DNA from: Gliomastix tumulicola
Lineage: Eukaryota > Ascomycota > Sordariomycetes > Hypocreales > Bionectriaceae
Length of the DNA: 64,000 nt
Direction of reading: 5' to 3'
NCBI GenBank assembly: GCA_001599755.1
Contig: BCHX01000004.1
Coordinates: 5,022,001-5,086,000 of the forward strand
Position 1 is the first letter of the stretch; every line of letters begins with the position of its first letter. Below the pieces are notes generated by a model. The model ran no database searches. It saw only the letters and a program-made list of their open reading frames with translations, and had not been told where the DNA came from. Positions 53,531 through 64,000 of this stretch are shown here, piece by piece. Made by a program: the position numbers and the translations under genes.

Positions 53531-54314
53531 GTTGATAGAGAACAAGAAGTGAACGCTTAAGTAGTAGGAGGCCTTGTAGTTGGTAGTCGTAGGAATTGGG
53601 TCTGAAGATGAATATTGAAGTTCATGAAGGGCTTTCCTTCGTCTTATAAGTAGTTTTTCACGACTGATTACTTTTAGTGGCAATCCACGATGTTGGTTCG
53701 ACGAGGACTTGTTGGCTTTGGTGGTTTTTCTGTTGGTTGTCTAGAGCATCACTTGAAACGAGCTAATCATGTCCTTTCATTATATCGTGCTCTCTTTCTA
53801 AGGAAAAGAGAGAGGATGCAGAGGCGCTGGAGGCACATGACAGAAACTTGATGCGTGTCCCACCAGGCCGGGACCCAGGCCGGGGCCTGGCCGGTGAGGC
53901 GAAGCCGCGCGCTTATGGCAAGCCAGCCTTGCAGTGCGGGGCGACGTGATGGTGACCTCTAACCAGAGGAGCGCGCGCTACGAGGAAGACTGATCATGGT
54001 GCTGCGGTATTAGGAAGATGGCCGCACGTGGTGATCAAAGCGTGGGTTCGGGGGAAAGGACCAGCAAGCCAGCTTCTACGGACATGGGTGGCTGGTTCGC
54101 CTACCCCCAGCAGGCGCAGCAGGCGCTAATCGGAAGCCCGTGGGAGACGAAGTGTCATTTGTGAGGGGCACATCAGGATGAACATTGAGAGAGAATTAGG
54201 AGGCAGCTTTGCGGTTGATCTTGAAAATGATGGAAGGAAATGAGGTAAATGCAGGCAAGGCGCAACTCGCTGGCTAATCTCTACCAAACTTACCACACCA
54301 TCCCTGGGCACAGC
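53531..54314. other. Intergenic region upstream of the HWGLF gene
   Basis: Promoter of the HWGLF gene and 3' flank of the APH-type kinase gene, both minus strand. A GGCCGGGACCCAGGCCGGGGCC-like direct repeat pair lies near 53867-53895 (each copy shorter than 15 bp). Nothing else was seen. Confidence 0.45.
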
Positions 54315-56243
54315 TCAGACTCCATCGCCCGACTCCCAGGCTCGCTTCTCGACGTCAAACTCCTTGCTGTAGTCCTTGATGCCCAAAAAAATACCATGAA
54401 AAAGGTCGCAAAGCCTCTTAGGCCAGCGAAATCTTTCAAACAGGGACTTGGTGTAGTCCCAGTATTCGGGATAGAAGCCGGCAAACTCCCAGTCCACGAT
54501 CCCACTCACCCTCCAACCTCGCGTCCCATCTGGCAGATTATACAAGGTGATGAGTATGTTGCGAGGGTTCAGGTCCGCATGGGTGAAGACTACGTCGTGG
54601 CCTTGCCGGCCCGGGTCGTCGGAATATCGGAGGATCCTGCTGAAAGCCTCCTCACTTGCGAAGGGTCCCATGGGACTGCCGCCACGAACACGGTTGTCCT
54701 GAACGGGTCCCCCAAGACTGTTGCCCACCGCAAAGGCTGCCGAGGTTGGGGAGGCGTCGCGATGCGTGATGGCTCGCAGTTGTTGGATGAAGCCCCGCAT
54801 CTGGGACTTGATGCCTTCCTCGTCTCGGTCGGAGAGGACTTCGGAGATCCCGGACAGAGACCGCCCCGGTACGCGTGTCATGAGGATGTACGTATCAAAG
54901 GGGAACGGATCACCCTCCCCACCTGTCCGCCTCACGACCAAGTCCAGTGGTTTTGGAATTGGGATCGAGGTGTGGCGGCAAACAACCCGCATGGCATTGA
55001 ACTCGTTCTTGGCCACGTCTGGGTCGACGTCGGACTTCAGGTACAGCCCAAAGGGCAACCGCTGGACGGCGGAGGACCCGGACGGTCCATATCGCGCCGC
55101 TCCAATCCTGGCCAGCATCTTGTAGGCGGCCACTCGCAGGGCCCCTGGTATCAGGGTGCGCCACACGCGAAATAGAATATCCTGAAAGGCATTGCCCACG
55201 ACGCCGACCAGACCGCGAGGCCGCCCAGAATTTAGCCCTGGGAAGGCCGGTAGATGGCGGACTGGAGGGCCAGGGTTTGCATTGGAAGTCATCTCGTCGG
55301 CCAGCATGAGCCAACGGATGGATGGGGCAAGGCGGCAATGCGTACCCACGAAGCGAGGGTCGACCACGCGCAGGCGGTTTCGAGAATGGTCCCCCAAGAT
55401 GGGGAAGCGGCCGTCGATGTCCGGGGGCTCCTCGTGTCCCACGTAGAGCTTGTGGACTTCATACTATACCGGGGGAGTCAGCTTTGCAGCGACAGAATAT
55501 CGCCTCTTGTCCTCTTACCTCGAGTAGTGACGGCTGCAGCCTGTCGAGCTTGACGAGTCCCCTCTCCAAAGCTACCTTAGCTGATCTAGATACGAGCCAA
55601 TGGCTAACGAGGGGATCAACCAATGTTGGGTCCCGGATGTACTGGAACCACCAGTCACGGTATCCGGGAGTGAAGAAGGCGCCCAGCAGATCACGTATCC
55701 GCGGGTTCTAGCTTACGCAGGCTGGTGAGCAGGGCGAGGCCACCTCAAGTGATTGGACCAAGAAAAGAAAACCTCACCTCATCAGTAACCCAACCTGAGG
55801 GCACTGGAAGTATTGGCGCGACAATTAAGGGATCGTCTGAGGACGATGGCTTGCCGGTGACACAGCATCGGTCGCCATCGCGTCTTCGGATGGCATTACG
55901 GACATCAGCTGAAAGGGGAGGCGGAGCGGCGCCGTTGCGGATCACTGCGCGCGCGGTAGGATATCAGTGGTCATGAACGTGAGTCAAATTGGCGATAACC
56001 CCTACCTGAATTGAGAACATGTTTCCAGTCAGACACCAGCTCTCTCATCGCTTGTTGCGGGTCGCCGGCCTCGTGGCAGGCCCTTGTCACGTATTCCACT
56101 GCAAGCTTGGGATCCAGCGCGTTGAGGACAAAGCCAGCGACGACCTGCACCATGGGATAAGGCAAGCCAGCCTTGTCCATGAGCTCCATGGCGCCGTCGA
56201 TGGCATCGTCAACCGCATCTCGAGACTTCAAGTCAGGTGGCAT
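54315..56243 (-). CDS. APH-type phosphotransferase with N-terminal HNH-like module
   Basis: A protein-kinase-like fold enzyme of the aminoglycoside phosphotransferase group; fungal members rarely have a known substrate. Four exons are inferred: 56243-56006, 55944-55778, 55707-55519 and 55463-54315 (introns 61, 70 and 55 bp), giving 580 residues. Exon 1 encodes a helical leader ending WKHVLNS. Exon 2 encodes an HNH-like stretch, VRNAIRRRDGDRCCVTGKP (about residues 94-112), followed by VAPILPVPSGW; the usual catalytic His pair is not evident, so it looks inactive or structural. The kinase part shows ILMTRVPGRSL, then FTHADLNPRNIL with catalytic Asp (His about 493) and VDWEFAGFYPEYWDYTK (metal Asp about 517). 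The introns were chosen because each joins conserved coding blocks in frame. Genomic neighbours give no clue to the substrate. Confidence 0.85.
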
Positions 56244-56692
56244 CGTGAAATTGGCGGTTTTTCGTTGGGGAGGTGAATGTCCATGGAGTGAAATGAGGCA
56301 CGGGGCGTCAATGAGGTTAGATACGGCCTGAAGCGCGAGCTGGTGGTGCACGTGATAGGCGCTATTGGGGCCATTCGCGGATATTTTAGGCCCCTGTGTT
56401 GAGGGGGCCAGGCCTTGTAGCCGAGCGCTAACTGGGCACAGCACAATCCCTGGCGCTTAGCAGTTGGATTGAGTGATACCCATCATGGAGGCCTTGCCAA
56501 GTATCTGGTATCTGCCTTGTGCGACGCAGGCGCCTCAAGCATTAATATTTGGCGTGATTTGAAATGTGTGCGAGCGAACAGACAACTACCGCCTACCAAC
56601 TTACCCAGTGAACTCGCCCACCTAACCAATCTCAAGGATCCCGCAAAGCAACCCCAGCAGCCTGAACCACCAGCTGCATAAAAGCCATCACC
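56244..56692. other. Divergent intergenic region, APH-type kinase / carboxylesterase
   Basis: Short shared promoter between divergent genes. A minus-strand open frame continues upstream of the kinase start (to about 56444) but without coding features. Nothing further was recognised. Confidence 0.5.
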
Positions 56693-57532
56693 ATGGCACA
56701 AGCTGCGTCGGACCAGCAGCAACCAGTCATCTTCCCTCCCGCCACAGGCAGCCAGCCCAGCCACACCGTCATCTTCCTCCACGGCCGCGGCGACACGGCA
56801 CCGCACTTCTCCGAGTCGCTCCGCTACTCAACCACGTCGCAGGGCCAGACCCTCGGCGAGGCCTTTCCCTCCTTCCGCTGGGTGTTCCCCCGCGCCGCCC
56901 TCGAGAAGAGCGTGTCGCCGGGCTTCGGCCACCTGAACGTGACGTCGCAGTGGTTCGACATCTGGAGCGTCCGCGACTTCTCCAACCGCGAGGAGCTGCA
57001 GGCCGTGGGTCTGAGCGTCAGCGTCGCGCGCATCAGAGACCTCATCCACCACGAGGCAGCCTTGCTCGGCGGGCGGTATGATCGCGTCGTGCTCATGGGC
57101 ATCAGCCAGGGCGCCGCCACGGCCGTGCACACGCTCATCAACCTCGACCTTGCGCCCGGTGTCGGCCTAGCCGCGTTCGTGGGCTTCTCGTGCCGCATGC
57201 CGTTTCCCGGGCGGTCCCTCGCCGACACGCGCGCGGTGCTCACGCTCCCGCCGGACCATGGCTATCACCGAGCGCCCGAGCACGCGACGACGACGACGAC
57301 GACGACGACGGTCCTGGAGAAGACGCCGATGCTGCTCGAGCACTGCACCAACGACCCGCTAGTGCTCGTCGCGAACGGGCGCGTCCTCAGGGACACGCTG
57401 CGCGGGTTCGGCGCTTCGGTCGAGTGGAGGGAGTATCCGAACGGCGGGCACTGGTTTCACTCGCCGGATGGGATGGATGATGTGGTCACGTTTCTGAAGG
57501 CCGTTTTGACGGACGGGGAGCAGCCGAATTGA
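56693..57532 (+). CDS. Phospholipase/carboxylesterase family hydrolase (acyl-protein thioesterase-like)
   Basis: Intronless alpha/beta hydrolase of 279 residues related to acyl-protein thioesterases and bacterial carboxylesterase/lysophospholipases. The opening strand and oxyanion loop are HTVIFLHGRGDTAPHF (about 24-39). The nucleophile elbow is MGISQGAATAV with Ser138; the acid is Asp221 (HCTNDPLV) and the base His253 (NGGHWFHSPDG). A Trp-rich segment TSQWFDIWSVRDFSNREE is typical of the fungal subgroup. A (GAC)n/(ACG)n tract encodes a run of eight Thr (about 199-206) in a surface loop. No signal peptide is visible. The short divergent promoter is shared with the APH-type kinase. The substrate is not known. 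Confidence 0.92.
   Translation: MAQAASDQQQPVIFPPATGSQPSHTVIFLHGRGDTAPHFSESLRYSTTSQGQTLGEAFPSFRWVFPRAALEKSVSPGFGHLNVTSQWFDIWSVRDFSNREELQAVGLSVSVARIRDLIHHEAALLGGRYDRVVLMGISQGAATAVHTLINLDLAPGVGLAAFVGFSCRMPFPGRSLADTRAVLTLPPDHGYHRAPEHATTTTTTTTVLEKTPMLLEHCTNDPLVLVANGRVLRDTLRGFGASVEWREYPNGGHWFHSPDGMDDVVTFLKAVLTDGEQPN
57284..57312 (+). repeat. (ACG)n trinucleotide microsatellite in coding sequence
   Basis: About eight ACG units encode a Thr run in the carboxylesterase between its nucleophile elbow and its acid residue. Confidence 0.9.
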
Positions 57533-60500
57533 AGCTTGAGTTGACCTACCCTAGAGCACATGCTTGGTCTTGCCAGTTTAGAGCATCATCGCAGCACGAC
57601 TTCGTCCTGTTATCGTGTAGGTAGCTGCATTACGAATATGAAAATTTCAAGTCTTATTTTCAGCAGATATCAGGTGGCTGTTCGTATCTTGATACCTCTT
57701 CGCCACTGAGGTTCGTGTCCTGTTCGTGAAGTGCTCCGCGCGTTGACCACTTCAACTGCCGTAAAATCGCGGCAGATGCCCTCCGTCCAAGGTAGGACCA
57801 GCTCTATTAACACGCTTCGATCGCCAGGGATCGCCTGCGGTGCATTATCAGCCAGGGATGCCAAACCACCGCACGAACCGCTTTCGGCAGCCCACAGGAT
57901 GCTACATGCCTCTTCCATATTAGGACATCTACAAAAAATGATGGAAAGACTGCTGTATCAGGGTGTCCAGGCTTGAGTTGAGAGTGTGGCACCTTGCGAG
58001 TACGAGTCCTGCCTCGGATTGCGACTTGTTTCGAAACAAAACCGGTGAAATACGTCATTGTTAGACCACGCGGGCGGGAGGAGAAGACATGATACGAGCA
58101 CGGGCGAGGGATGTAAACATGGGGTTTCTGCACGGGCAGGCGATAAGAGCAATTCGGGTCACGTCATTGGCGATAGGAAGGCAAGCCCCCTGCTTGCTTG
58201 GAATCGCGAAAGGGGGCCGGCCAGCGTCAGGGAGGGACGGGAGGGCGAGTAGATGATTGAGATGGGCACGAGCAATTAATCTATCCGTGCTTTCTTTTCT
58301 TTTTGGCTCGCATCAGATCACGCGATACGATGCCATGGCTCGATCTCCCAAGACTGCCAGAGCCGCATTCACGATCGCCAAGTGATGGCAGGTTTCAGCG
58401 CCCAATACTTTCCACGATGAGAGGGCAACAGCATCGATGAGCCGTCGGCCAAAGGGGGCAAAGCAACGGCACTTGGGGCCCGCGCGAGGAATGTCAAACA
58501 ATGCCATCCCGATGGAGAAGCGAAGGAAAAAGGGGGAGGCCTGCCCAGTTTTTGGTGGGTTTCAGGAGGTGAGGACTGGGTGGGCGGCGCTAAAACCTGA
58601 GACGGAGATCGTCATTGATGCAGCAGCAGGGGAGGGGGTTTCTGTCACCGTTCAACTCCCACGGGGCTGGGCGTCACGAGCGTCGAGGACTTGTCGTAGT
58701 CGTGTTTTGGGAGGTCGTGCTCCGTGGATACGGCTGAGGCGCTGGCAGGCGCAACTGGGAGAAGAGTCGGGGGGTGAGTGAGGATGGCTGGGGGCTTGAA
58801 CGGGATCGGCGTCCGTGATACGCCGCATGGTGGCTGTTCCTTGCATGTGCCGGGAGGAAAAGCAGGTCTTCGCGAGCGGTAGCAGCGGTGGCGGCGGTTA
58901 TGGGTGAGCCGAGATGCCTTGTTTTGCCGTGTTATTATTAGAAAAAAAGCAGGACGGCACCGTCGAGGCAGCATTCGATGAAGATGATGGCTCGCATTCG
59001 TGAGACAAGTCTCGAGTGAGTGTGGCAGGGCAAAGCTGGATGTCAACGTCGAAGTTGGCAAAAAGCTGGATATAGGTAGAGAGTACGACGGCAATCTGCA
59101 ACCTTCATGCGTGTAACACATGTAGACGGTACAGAGCACAGACACGCAATGCACAGTGCGCATCAGTCACTCAAGGACGGTCGACGTCCAGGCGTCCCAT
59201 CCCCGATCTGCCCTAGCGCTCTTGAATCTAGCCAAGCTTTCTTGCCGCGCCCTGAGCTCTGGAGTTGTTCCTTGCCCAGGCTTGCCAGTCCTGCAGCGCA
59301 GAGGCGAGGGAAAAGCTTGGCCTCGTAATCATAAAATCGTCAGACTGGGGAACGATAGTCGACAGGTTGACGACGACGATGATTCAAGATGCGCGGACGG
59401 ATCCTGCCGGGGCGATTGTGCACCGGCTGAGGAATACCTACTAGTACTCTGCGTGGCTCTGATGTTCCCTGGCCTTGCTTGGGCGGTCAGAGCAACTATT
59501 ACACGAGAGCAACGTCGGGAAGATTCCTGCGGAAGTGTCTCATGAGTTGCACGACACTTGCCCTGAGTACTAAGTATGAGTACACGTATAATGTCACGAC
59601 GTATCTCTCGGTTCGCCGCCTTGACAGCCGTCTGCGGGTAGATTTATGACACCACACACTCTATTGAATATTTAGGGATGCCCTTGGGAATAAATTAACG
59701 ATCGCCGGACTCTCCCAGGTGGAAATTAATTGCGCTCCCGGGACGCCAGGCTTGCACCAGGATGCGAGCTATGGTGATGCCATTGTGGGACATAGGAAAT
59801 AACGTCCAGCACCAGCTGTACTTGCAGGTAATACCAGACCGCCATACTCGACAGACACGAGGGACACGAGGATGACGGCTGTGAAAACTGCGACTGTCGC
59901 ACAGCTGATGATGCCCCTAGCCGGGGGCTCATGATTCACTAACGAATCTGAGTCGCAGGGGCTGCTGCTACTGGCCACCTGGTGTGCACATCACACTATT
60001 CATAGGTTCCCCGGCCCTCGAAACGCCATCCATCCTCCGACTGCCTCATCAAGAGCTACTGTCGTGTTCATCGACGGCCCCGAGTGGCTTCTGGATGTCC
60101 ATCTCAGCGGCTACTGTTGGGTGCCCTTTTCCCATTCAGAAAGGAGAGTGACAGAAAAGAGCACTGATCGCCAGCGCAGTGGGGTCGTACAGATCCCAGG
60201 ACCGCACCAATCCCGCTCCTCCAGCTGCACTCTAACACGCTTTAAGTGCCTGTTGATTGCACGGGAGGGGGGAGAGCCGGGGCTGCAAACCCCTGAACTT
60301 TGGCGGGCGCTCGCAGGCCAATGGTCAAGTCTGACTGTGTGGTGAAGTACCTACGTACATGCATATGCGGTCAACGGAGCGCGGAATAAGCACCCCCGTG
60401 GTCACTGATTTGTCGTGTGATGATGACCCGGCCGCGACGGGGTATCGGTCAACGGCTGCTTGGTGGCTTCGGTGGCTGAGGATCTGACGTCGTCGATGGG

Positions 60501-61836
60501 AGTCGATGAGACATTGGATGTTGTCGTCCTTTGCCCGTGCCGGGGCAACGAGCAGGTCGTCGGCGCCCGGTTTTCAGTCAGAAAGCCCGCAGGTTTTTGG
60601 TGTTTGTTCCATGGCGAAGAAATGCGCTGATAAGGTGGGCTGGGATATACCAGCAGGGGAAGGCTCCATTCCAATGTCCATCAACATTGAGCGGAGCACG
60701 ACGCCAGTGTGGCGTGGATAAGGGGATTTGGGTATTTTGCTGAGAGTGAGCGCTGGGAGTGAGCAATCCAGCTGCTGAGGTTGCCTCTGGGTGGCACCAG
60801 TGGAAAATCAGCCCAACAAAAAAAAAAAAAGAGCCCGCTAACTGACTCTTCCGACCAGAGAGCGGCGCCATTTCCCACCGACGATACAACATGACGATCT
60901 GTCCAGAGGCAGAGAGAGAGGCACTCGGTACATCGATTGGAGACGTCCTTTTCTCTCGTGCCCCACCACCAAATTGAAAACAGCCAACGGTGGGTCAGGA
61001 ACGCTCCCTGTAGTCTGTACACTGTGCGCTGTGAGTGGCCAGTGCATCGTCCAGACCCACTCCTTATTCGTGCAGGGGTCCACCATCTACAGCCAAAAGA
61101 TTCAGTGACGACCCCTGGCCCGTAACGGCTGGGAAGGTGCCCTGCCCTGGCACCTGCCCTGACCTGGTACCTGAATGCTGTACCTTTCCTGGTCAAGGTA
61201 CCTGAATGCACCGCGAGCCGTCATCTTTCACCACCTGCAGGTCGATGGAGTACGTACCTGAGCCGGTGCCCTCCACTCCATCTCCTGAGATCCAATGTTT
61301 GTCCCTTCTATCCGCCTGGCCTTGAATCTTCTACTCTACTCTCTTCTTCTCTCTTCTTGTTCTCCCTCCTTCCCTCAGACCTGTGCATCTTTTGCCGTTT
61401 TCCTGGATATTTTCTGACGTTCGTTCCGCCGCCGCCGCCCGCCCTGTCTTTATCCTCATTGCGGGTTTGGGTGTTTGTTCCCCTCCAGCCGGAATTTCAG
61501 CGTCCCTCTTCGCTGCAAGCGTCCTTGTTCCGTGCGCGGCCTTGATCTCTCGTTGATCCCGCCTTGTCTCGACCGTTTGCATGTTTCCGTTGTTGAGATC
61601 CTCCCTCACTCGCAGGATCAGTCTATTCTTTCAATGATTGCGCCACTGTCGTCGAGATAGCTGGCCTCGTTTCCGGCCTACACTTCGCGAAGTCTGCCGG
61701 GCTGGACTGGGCAGGACAAGCCACTTCGCGCTCAACATTCCTCACCTCGACCGTCGGGAGCAGCAGTTTCCCCCCTTCGGCGGCGCCCTCTCCCCTTTGA
61801 ACCTTTTCTTCCGCGACCGTCGACCAAGATCCTTAT
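57533..61836. other. Gene-poor 4.3 kb region upstream of the GT31-like gene
   Basis: No gene could be supported. Notable points are a cluster of TACCT/AGGTA pentamers at 61130-61270 containing the 13-bp direct repeat GGTACCTGAATGC (61166-61178 and 61197-61209), a 13-base A run near 60818, and a CT-rich leader (about 61320-61470 and beyond) before the glycosyltransferase gene. Open frames on both strands are short or lack any family feature. Confidence 0.5.
61166..61209 (+). repeat. 13-bp direct repeat in TACCT-rich cluster
   Basis: GGTACCTGAATGC occurs at 61166-61178 and again at 61197-61209, inside a stretch with several further TACCT and AGGTA pentamers. Confidence 0.85.
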
Positions 61837-63648
61837 ATGCCTGCCCACTCGAGAAGCACGTCCATCGACTTTCGGAATCTAGCACCGGGACAGGACGAGA
61901 ATACTGGAAGGAGATCGACAAGTGGCCGGCCACTTCTAGAGCCCATTCAGCGAGAATCTTCGTGGAGGCCGCAGCTTCGCCGACTCAGCATCATGGGAGC
62001 CCAATTGCCCGGGTCCAACCGGGTCAAGATGCGCAACTCGTGCACTCGCGCTCTGATCGCCGCCATCTGCTGTCTGGTCATGCTCATTGTCTTTCTCCAG
62101 AGCGACAGCGCCACCGACGTCCGGTCACAGATCCTGCGCAAGACGGGCGTGGAGACGGCCGGTGCTCCTTCTGAGCAGCAGCCCCTCGACCAGTCGACGC
62201 CAATGCCTCCGCAGAGCGTGACCTCGGAGCCCGACGAGCCTACGAGCGACCACGTCATGAACTGCGACATCGACATGAACCACCTCACCGAGATCAAGGA
62301 TCGCTACAATCTGGAGAACAAGTTCCAATACATGAAGCGTTACGTCCGCTTCACCAGGACCGAGGGCATCCCGCGAAAGTCGATGACCCGTGTGGACCAG
62401 AACCTCCTGCCTGGCAAGTTCAAGACGGTCGAGATTGGGCAGCACTATGGCCACCAGTCCTGCCCCGAGCCGTTCGATGTCCAGGTGACGCAATCTGGCA
62501 TGCCCCGGAGTGTCAACGCATCCGATTTCCTGTTCGGAGTCTCGACCACCTACAACCGATTCATGGACCCTAATACGACACCCATCAACGAATGGATCTT
62601 CTGGCTCACCGACAGCCGGGGCCACAGCAACGGCGGCAAGCTGCTTCTAATGCTTCTCGATGCCAACGACGAGGAGCTCCAGGAGGTTGCCAATCTGCTG
62701 GGCGATGTCGGCATCGATGTCGATGTCTACCACAGCGATTCCTCTGTCGAGATGGCTGTTCGTTACCTGAACTTGGTACCTACGCTGTACAGCCACCCTG
62801 ATGCCCACAGCAAGAAGTGGCTCGTCACATGCGACGACGATACCTTCTTTCCCAGCATGCACGGCCTGATCGAGAAAATCAACGGTTATGACCACACCCG
62901 ACAGATGTACATCGGAACACTCTCTGAGGACGTCGGCGCCCTGGATCGCCACGGCTCCCAAGCATTCGGAGGTGCTGGCGTTTTCTTGTCGCTGCCCATG
63001 GCTGAGCAGATCTCTCTTCTGTATTCTAGCTGCACCTCGGAGGAGAAGATCCTGGAGTCCAACTCGGGATGGGGCCCTCAGGGCGATATCCTGCTCCGCA
63101 AGTGCATCTACGAGAACACGGAGACCCGCCTGACGACTGTTTGGGACCTATGGCAGCTCGACTTCTTCGGCGACCCGAGCGGCTTCTACGAATGGGGTAT
63201 CAAGCCTCTGTCTCTTCACCACTACCGCGGAGGTGGCTGGCACGTCGCCAAGCCCGGTCAGTACACCAAAATCGCCCACACCTGTGGCGAGGACTGCACA
63301 CTGCAGCGTTTCCAGACCAGGGACGACTTTGTCATCTCAGGCTACTCTGTCGCACACTACCCGATGGGTATCACATGGGATTATGCGCAGCAGGAGGGCA
63401 CACTGATGGCTGCTCCTGAGAACAAGGGCTGGAACCTCGACTTTGTGTTTGGCCCGCAGCGACCCTCGTTGCACAGGACGGGACGCAAGATTGCGTGGGA
63501 AATGCAGGAGTCAGAGATCAGGTCGGACGGCTCTGTCATCCAGACCTACACGCGCAAGAAGGACGACGAACGCTGGGTACACGAGGATCAGTCACCCATG
63601 AGTAACATTGATGGTGTGATTGAGCTTATCTGGATCCCGGGAGCTTGA
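61837..63648 (+). CDS. GT31/DUF604 (fringe-like) glycosyltransferase, type II membrane protein
   Basis: Single-exon protein of 603 residues. A basic cytosolic tail of about 68 residues is followed by one membrane segment (about 71-88, RALIAAICCLVMLIVFLQ), then a lumenal stem and a catalytic domain from about 200. The metal-nucleotide-binding DxD motif is VTCDDDTFFPS (about residue 332). Other fringe-like features are WIFWLTDSRGHSNGG, AFGGAGVFLSLPMAEQI, WGPQGDILLRKCIYE and LSLHHYRGGGWH. The fold group includes beta-1,3-galactosyltransferases and fringe; in fungi these DUF604-type enzymes have no fixed substrate. It probably acts in the Golgi. A second in-frame Met at residue 53 (just before the membrane segment) could serve as an alternative start. 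Confidence 0.9.
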   Translation: MPAHSRSTSIDFRNLAPGQDENTGRRSTSGRPLLEPIQRESSWRPQLRRLSIMGAQLPGSNRVKMRNSCTRALIAAICCLVMLIVFLQSDSATDVRSQILRKTGVETAGAPSEQQPLDQSTPMPPQSVTSEPDEPTSDHVMNCDIDMNHLTEIKDRYNLENKFQYMKRYVRFTRTEGIPRKSMTRVDQNLLPGKFKTVEIGQHYGHQSCPEPFDVQVTQSGMPRSVNASDFLFGVSTTYNRFMDPNTTPINEWIFWLTDSRGHSNGGKLLLMLLDANDEELQEVANLLGDVGIDVDVYHSDSSVEMAVRYLNLVPTLYSHPDAHSKKWLVTCDDDTFFPSMHGLIEKINGYDHTRQMYIGTLSEDVGALDRHGSQAFGGAGVFLSLPMAEQISLLYSSCTSEEKILESNSGWGPQGDILLRKCIYENTETRLTTVWDLWQLDFFGDPSGFYEWGIKPLSLHHYRGGGWHVAKPGQYTKIAHTCGEDCTLQRFQTRDDFVISGYSVAHYPMGITWDYAQQEGTLMAAPENKGWNLDFVFGPQRPSLHRTGRKIAWEMQESEIRSDGSVIQTYTRKKDDERWVHEDQSPMSNIDGVIELIWIPGA

Positions 63649-64000
63649 GTGCCCTGCCCTGCCCTGATTCACAGACGGCAAACTCTGGCTTGACTGCCTG
63701 CCGATGCACAGCAAATCCTGGTGGTCGATCCCAGTCGCCAGAAGATGCATCAGCTCGACAGGTTGTCATCCGCTGCGAGTGCTGGCTCCCGAAAACCAGC
63801 CGGGGCTGCACTATCCGCATCCTTATCATTTCCTTGTTCGTATTGAGACCACGGCCTTCCTCTGCTTTCCTGCAGTCCCTACTCCTTCGGGACTCTTTCT
63901 ACCTGTGATCCTGATAGGGGATCACCTGCTCTTGTTGAACAACTGGCGTTTCTGTCTCTAACTGAACTTGTTGTTTGTCACTTTGGCCGCTGCGAGCACG
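63649..64000. other. 3' flank of the GT31-like gene to window end
   Basis: Probable 3' untranslated and intergenic DNA; nothing recognisable. A GCCCT direct repeat (CCCTGCCCTGCCCTG) follows the stop. Confidence 0.5.

Noticed and set aside
1..64000. Secondary-metabolite gene cluster
   Set aside because: An FSH1-type hydrolase, reductase and SDR are present, but no polyketide synthase, NRPS, terpene cyclase, P450 or pathway regulator is seen.

Overview
The window looks like a chromosomal segment from a filamentous ascomycete, most likely a Sordariomycete (Pezizomycotina). The evidence is short 45-100 bp introns with GTRNGT donors and CTRAY branch points, GC-rich codon use, CT-rich leaders, CCAAT boxes and a typical fungal gene set (flotillin, CBM1-GH43, GH47, Ysc84-like SYLF, FSH1-type hydrolase, CipC/DUF3759, EME1, ATL). 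I cannot name the genus. I support 23 protein-coding genes. I see no rRNA, tRNA, CRISPR array or intact transposon.

Layout. 0-12 kb: 5' part of a flotillin gene running off the left edge, a small PPxY protein, a secreted CBM1-GH43 enzyme, an MDR-family reductase and a 1223-residue UBA-SYLF protein. 14-17.5 kb: an FSH1-type serine hydrolase and a GH47 alpha-mannosidase. 18.3-24.7 kb: a tandem array of three same-strand paralogues of an unrecognised family, with duplicated flanking DNA and a 15-bp coding minisatellite in one copy. 25.4-27 kb: an Hsp70-like ATPase gene with seven inferred exons. 27-30.9 kb: gene-empty. 30.9-34.4 kb: a histidine phosphatase with a C-terminal PCNA-binding-type (PIP) motif, converging on EME1. 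35.5-36.1 kb: a CipC-like small protein. 38.2-43.7 kb: a 1750-residue kinesin. 44.6-49.2 kb: an alkyltransferase-like DNA repair protein, an extended SDR and a Hal2-type bisphosphate nucleotidase. 50.7-57.5 kb: a putative OB-fold protein, an unknown HWGLF protein, an APH-type kinase with an HNH-like N-terminal module and a carboxylesterase. 61.8-63.6 kb: a type II membrane GT31/DUF604-type glycosyltransferase after another long gene-poor stretch.

How the genes relate. Most look like independent housekeeping or accessory genes, not a pathway cluster. GH43 is extracellular, while GH47 and the GT31-like protein have type II anchors suited to the secretory pathway. EME1, the PIP-box phosphatase, the ATL protein and possibly the OB-fold protein touch DNA maintenance, but they are spread over 20 kb with no operon-like arrangement. 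The observations most worth following up are the PIP-box histidine phosphatase, the three-copy array with its codon-like conserved 3' block and its exon/intron or frameshift problem in copy 1, the repeated S-[ST]-P and SUMO-interaction-like motifs in EME1, and the HWGLF/Cys protein that may be a permuted papain-like enzyme.
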